DNA of 64,000 nt from Haloferula luteola (lineage in GTDB: Bacteria; Verrucomicrobiota; Verrucomicrobiia; Verrucomicrobiales; Akkermansiaceae), in the NCBI RefSeq assembly GCF_014201715.1, contig NZ_JACHFD010000001.1, positions 310,001-374,000 of the forward strand, in the 5' to 3' direction. The notes below the pieces were generated by a model, which worked only from the letters and a program-made list of their open reading frames with translations, was not told where the DNA came from and did not search any database. The stretch's first letter is position 1. Every line of letters begins with the position of its first letter. A program made the position numbers and the translations under genes. Positions 60,818-64,000 of the stretch are shown here, in pieces.

Positions 60818-61570
60818 ATGTCCACCCTTCTCATCCTCCTCCGCAAGGAGTTCAAGAGCTTCATCTACAACCCATTCGGCTGGGTGGTGGTGGCCGCGAT
60901 CACCCTCGCCAATGGCGTCGGGATCTCCACCGCGATGAAAGGTCTGATCGATACCCCTTCGCAGTACAGCCTCACCTTTCTGACCTTCCATTCACCGGTC
61001 TTTTGGTTCTGGTTTCTCTTTGTTTTTCCGCTCATCACCATGCGATTGTTCGCAGAAGAAGAGCGCTCCGGCACCCTTGAAACTCTGCTCACCGCCCCCG
61101 TCAAAACCTGGCATGTGGTGGGATCCAAATACCTCGCCGCTCTCATCTTCTTCTGCATCGCCCTGCTGCCCACAGTCGTGCAATTCAACCTCTTCGGCTG
61201 GGTCGCTGACTTCCCGGATGCCTGGACGCCGGGTGAAATGCTTTCGACCTACCTTGTTTTTGTCCTCATGGGCACGGCTTTCACGGCGATCGGTTGCTTC
61301 GCCTCCGCCCTCACCTCCAGTCAAATCATCGCCGGCCTCCTGACACTGGCCTTTCTGGTGCTCCTCTACTTCTTCGGCTACGTCCCCGTCATTTGGGGCA
61401 GCGCATTCCGCGGCGTTGGCGTTTTCGACTACATTTCCAGCCAAAACCACATGAACAACTTTGCCCTCGGCTGGCTCGATACCCAACCGGTGGTCTACTA
61501 CCTCTCCCTCGCCGCCACCGTTCTTTTCCTGACCTACCACGTGGTCGATTACCGCCGCTGGAAACGCTGA
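60818..61570 (+). CDS. ABC-2 type permease, GldF-like
   Basis: 250 residues with about six membrane helices (PFGWVVVAAITLANGVGI, FWFWFLFVFPLITMRLFAEE, IIAGLLTLAFLVLLYFFGYV). The motif EEERSGTLETLLTAPVKTWH after helix two is typical of ABC-2 permeases, and this size and pattern match GldF/NosY-type proteins. It is followed by a GldG-like and a DUF4340 gene, the usual order of this cassette. The ATPase that normally comes first is not upstream: pdxH is. It must be elsewhere or beyond the window. Confidence 0.9.
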   Translation: MSTLLILLRKEFKSFIYNPFGWVVVAAITLANGVGISTAMKGLIDTPSQYSLTFLTFHSPVFWFWFLFVFPLITMRLFAEEERSGTLETLLTAPVKTWHVVGSKYLAALIFFCIALLPTVVQFNLFGWVADFPDAWTPGEMLSTYLVFVLMGTAFTAIGCFASALTSSQIIAGLLTLAFLVLLYFFGYVPVIWGSAFRGVGVFDYISSQNHMNNFALGWLDTQPVVYYLSLAATVLFLTYHVVDYRRWKR

Positions 61571-63090
61571 TGTCTGACGACCCCAAGCCCCCTGCCCGCT
61601 CCGTTCGCCGTTTCCGAATTGGCTTTCTCTCGGTCCTCCAGATCGTTTGCGCCCTTCTGCTTTTTTTGGCGATCAACTTCCTCTCCTCCCAGATCCATCG
61701 GCCCTGGGATGTCAGCGATGACCTCACGTTCACCCTTTCCCCGTCCACCCGGCGCTACCTTGAGTCGCCCGCCGTTCAGGATCGCGAGGACCCGATCCAC
61801 ATGATCGTCGCCTTCCGGGCGAGTTCCCCTTTCTACACCCGGATTCGCCCCGTCGCCGAGGAATTCGCCCGCCTCTCCCAAGGGAAAGTCAAGATCTCCG
61901 TCCTCGATCCCATCCGCGCCAACGACCTCGCCGAATCACTCGCTGCTGAATACCGCATCCAGTTCACTCAGGACCTCGTCGTCATCGACGCCAGCCCGAA
62001 GTCAGAAGATAGCGGGGAAACCCAGGCCATGGACGGGAAACACGTCCAAATCGTTCGCCTGGAAGACATGCTCGTTCACGACACCGACTCCAGCAATCAG
62101 CGCAAAGTTCGCGGATTCATCGGCGAAGAAGCCCTTCGCGCCAGCCTCGTCAACGCCATCGAGGGCAAACCGCGCCGCATGTGGATCTTTGCCGACAAAA
62201 GTGACCTCACCAGCGTTGGCAACGAAGGCATCTGGGACGTCGTCGTCACCCAGCTCGCCACCCAGAACATCCTCGCTGAACGCGTTTCCCTCTCCGAAAC
62301 CGAGGAAATCCCCGAAGATGTCGAATCCATCGCCATCATTGGTGCAGTCACCGAATTCTCTCCGGCCGAAATCTCCGTCCTCGAAAGCTACTGGCGCCGC
62401 CCCCGTGCCTCCATCCTCGTCACCACCGGTTCGAAGGACGTGCCTCCCCGCCTGCGCGCCTTCCTCCGCACCAGCGGCGTCACCCCCCAATCCGACCGGG
62501 TCTTGACCGTCAAAAGCAACACCACCCAGACCACCGTCACCGCCTCCTTCTCCAAAGGACTCGATTTCCTCCGCGACCTCGCCGAAAAATCCACCCTCTT
62601 TGAAGGCTACACCCGTAGCCTTGAAGTTCGTGAAAATGCCGAAGACTTGCTGAATCAGAGGATCATGCCCTACTCCCTCCTTGATGCGGGCAGCCAATTC
62701 TGGGGAGACCGCGACTTCGCTCCGCCAGCCCTTCCCGTTCAGGACCCTCAAGGCGAAACCTCCGGCCCTCACCTCGCTGCTGCCGTCGTCCGGGGCAATG
62801 CCACCGACGACCGCTTCGCCGGGCAAGTTTCCCGCATGGTCGTCATCGGCAATACCGACTTCCTCGCCCCCGACAACCTGCGCCAAACCAACCTCGACTT
62901 CTTCGCCTCCTGTGCCAACTGGCTCATCGGTCGCGAAGACCTCGCCGGCGAAGGCCCCGCCAACTTGCGCCTCTACAAACTGCCCCTGCTTCCTCCGCAA
63001 GTCACCTTCATCAACCGCATCAACCTGCTCCTGATGCCAGCCCTCATTCTCGTCATCGGAGCCTTCATCTGGTCTTCCCGCCGGAGCTAA
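61570..63090 (+). CDS. GldG-like ABC-system accessory protein
   Basis: 506 residues from the ATG at 61570, which overlaps the permease stop by one base; the longer in-frame version reads inside the permease gene. One membrane helix near the start (LQIVCALLLFLAINFLSSQI) and one at the end (LLMPALILVIGAFIWSS) bracket a large extracytoplasmic region with the GldG/DUF7088-type start (TFTLSPSTRRYLE) and the GATase-like middle (ISVLESYWRRPRASILVTTG). It acts with the permease as an exporter or envelope-assembly complex of unknown substrate. Confidence 0.85.
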   Translation: MSDDPKPPARSVRRFRIGFLSVLQIVCALLLFLAINFLSSQIHRPWDVSDDLTFTLSPSTRRYLESPAVQDREDPIHMIVAFRASSPFYTRIRPVAEEFARLSQGKVKISVLDPIRANDLAESLAAEYRIQFTQDLVVIDASPKSEDSGETQAMDGKHVQIVRLEDMLVHDTDSSNQRKVRGFIGEEALRASLVNAIEGKPRRMWIFADKSDLTSVGNEGIWDVVVTQLATQNILAERVSLSETEEIPEDVESIAIIGAVTEFSPAEISVLESYWRRPRASILVTTGSKDVPPRLRAFLRTSGVTPQSDRVLTVKSNTTQTTVTASFSKGLDFLRDLAEKSTLFEGYTRSLEVRENAEDLLNQRIMPYSLLDAGSQFWGDRDFAPPALPVQDPQGETSGPHLAAAVVRGNATDDRFAGQVSRMVVIGNTDFLAPDNLRQTNLDFFASCANWLIGREDLAGEGPANLRLYKLPLLPPQVTFINRINLLLMPALILVIGAFIWSSRRS

Positions 63091-63099
63091 GACCCGCCC

Positions 63100-64000
63100 A
63101 TGCGATCCTACCTGGCCACCCTCTTCCTCCTCATCACCTCCCTCATCGCGGTCGGGATGGCCTCGATGTACTTTCGTGAAGGAGACCTCTCCCGCATCTT
63201 CGGCCAGCCCACCACCCCCATAGGCGAGCCGCTCTACCGCTTCAACCCCGAAGAAGTCACCGACATCTACCTCGCCGGAAATGGCGTCGGTGCCCACTGC
63301 CGCCACACCGAAGCCGATGGCTGGCAGATGATCGCTCCGTGGAAAGACCGCATGGACTCCCGCGCTGCCCAACGGCTCATGGCCTTCATGCTCGGAACCC
63401 GAGTCGAAGGTGGCATTCCCACTGACAAATTCGAAAGCTCCGCCATCGGCGTCGAAGACGGCAAAAGCGCCCTTCGCGGCAAAATCGAACTTCGCGTCTC
63501 CAACAAAGCCGACGATCCCCTCGCAAAATTCTGGATTGGCCACCGCACCCCTTGGTTCGGCACCGATTCAGAAAGCGGAGAAACGATCCCCACAGTCTTC
63601 GTGACGCCTCGTGACCGTAGTCGCAAAGACTACGTCTACGCCTGCACCGATCGCGAAAACATCCTCGAACTCTTAGGCGATGGATTTCGTCGCCTGCGCG
63701 ATCACCACCCCTTCCTCTTCCACCCCTACGTGATCGGCCAAGTCCGGATCAAATCCGACCAAGGCGAACTCCTCCTCACCCAGAAAGCCAAAGGCGAGTG
63801 GCACATCACCAAGCCTCTCGACCTCAATCCCGACTCCGAAAAAATCCTCTCCCTCCTTCAGGGCCTCTACGATCTCGAAGCCGTTCGCGTCCACAACCGG
63901 GACGAAATCACCCTCCCTTCCGAAAACAGCCAGGCCCATCGCCAGGTCGGCCTGCGCTTCCTCACCACCGGTGAAGAGGTCGTCCTCGATATCTACCCTC
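63100..64000 (+). CDS. DUF4340 domain protein, 3' end cut by the window
   Basis: About 300 residues are visible from the ATG at 63100 to the window edge. A signal anchor (MRSYLATLFLLITSLIAVGM) leads into repeats of the DUF4340 type (YRFNPEEVTDIYLAGNGVGA, GWQMIAPWKDRMDSRAAQRL, GEWHITKPLDLNPDSEKIL). DUF4340 proteins always sit behind GldG-like genes and are thought to be periplasmic partners of the ABC-2 system. It starts 9 bases after the GldG-like stop. The C-terminal part is missing. Confidence 0.85.
   Translation, partial: MRSYLATLFLLITSLIAVGMASMYFREGDLSRIFGQPTTPIGEPLYRFNPEEVTDIYLAGNGVGAHCRHTEADGWQMIAPWKDRMDSRAAQRLMAFMLGTRVEGGIPTDKFESSAIGVEDGKSALRGKIELRVSNKADDPLAKFWIGHRTPWFGTDSESGETIPTVFVTPRDRSRKDYVYACTDRENILELLGDGFRRLRDHHPFLFHPYVIGQVRIKSDQGELLLTQKAKGEWHITKPLDLNPDSEKILSLLQGLYDLEAVRVHNRDEITLPSENSQAHRQVGLRFLTTGEEVVLDIYP

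Noticed and set aside
62002-63543. 513-codon open frame on the minus strand
   Set aside because: Antisense to the GldG-like and DUF4340 genes, composed mainly of Gly, Glu, Asp and Val typical of a shadow of GC-rich genes.

Overview
The window looks like chromosomal DNA of a Gram-negative, Verrucomicrobiota-type bacterium, probably close to the Verrucomicrobiales. Four things point there. There is an intact 51-codon gene for the small basic protein known from Chlamydiae and Verrucomicrobia (18370-18525). Three secreted proteins end in a PEP-CTERM tail with a short arginine cluster. An ECF sigma factor overlaps a Hanks-type kinase gene. Secreted proteins carry the 'D-D-G-x-x-N-L-x-E/A-Y' C-terminal module common in this phylum. 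An LptD-like gene and an outer-membrane efflux gene indicate an outer membrane. Genes are densely packed on both strands. I saw no rRNA, tRNA, CRISPR array, transposase or phage gene.

Layout. 1-3000: the 5' part of a pyroglutamyl peptidase gene, an LDH/MDH-family dehydrogenase and a LamG-like PEP-CTERM protein, all on the minus strand. 3000-8240: ECF sigma factor plus membrane Ser/Thr kinase, a second PEP-CTERM protein and a secreted GH30 glycosidase. 8250-14140: a 1330-residue secreted carbohydrate-active protein divergent from a GntR/FCD regulator, then a TIM-barrel sugar isomerase-like protein. 14265-23810: upp, two membrane-anchored helical-repeat proteins in a coupled pair, the small basic protein, an RluB-type pseudouridine synthase, acs with a coiled-coil partner, and mpl. 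24000-32560: a choice-of-anchor-A PEP-CTERM protein, a HAD phosphatase with a P1B-4 metal ATPase, a TIGR01777 protein, LptD coupled to a nitroreductase, and a DUF2383 protein.

32750-36760 (minus) is a compact operon: a periplasmic retropepsin-like protease (PF05618), an inactive transglutaminase fused to a multi-TM domain, a RimK-like ATP-grasp ligase and a LolD/MacB-type ABC ATPase. The first three form a known but poorly understood peptide-ligation cassette; the ABC ATPase is the unusual addition. 36788-40567 holds an outer-membrane efflux lipoprotein and a membrane-fusion protein without an RND pump, then a LysM protein. 40758-51438 is a seven-gene operon: MoxR ATPase, membrane protein, ABC ATPase, ABC permease, DUF58, BatA-like and double-vWA proteins, with 4-base overlaps between the last four genes. 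51449-53560 is a VC_2705-type solute:sodium symporter with its DUF4212 small subunit, a plausible acetate uptake system to go with acs. 53676-57120: an AI-2E-family permease, then a GbsR regulator, small membrane protein and second TIGR01777 protein. 57313-59967 is a lamin-tail surface protein with an internally duplicated ~165-residue domain. The window ends with pdxH and a GldF/GldG/DUF4340 gene set that runs off the edge.

The most noteworthy non-coding signals are a 25-bp imperfect inverted repeat found ahead of both the LamG PEP-CTERM gene and the MoxR operon (18 of 25 positions shared), a perfect 9-bp-arm inverted repeat directly before acs, a candidate operator between the GntR gene and the big secreted enzyme, and several hairpin terminators, two of them folded into the 3' ends of coding sequences.
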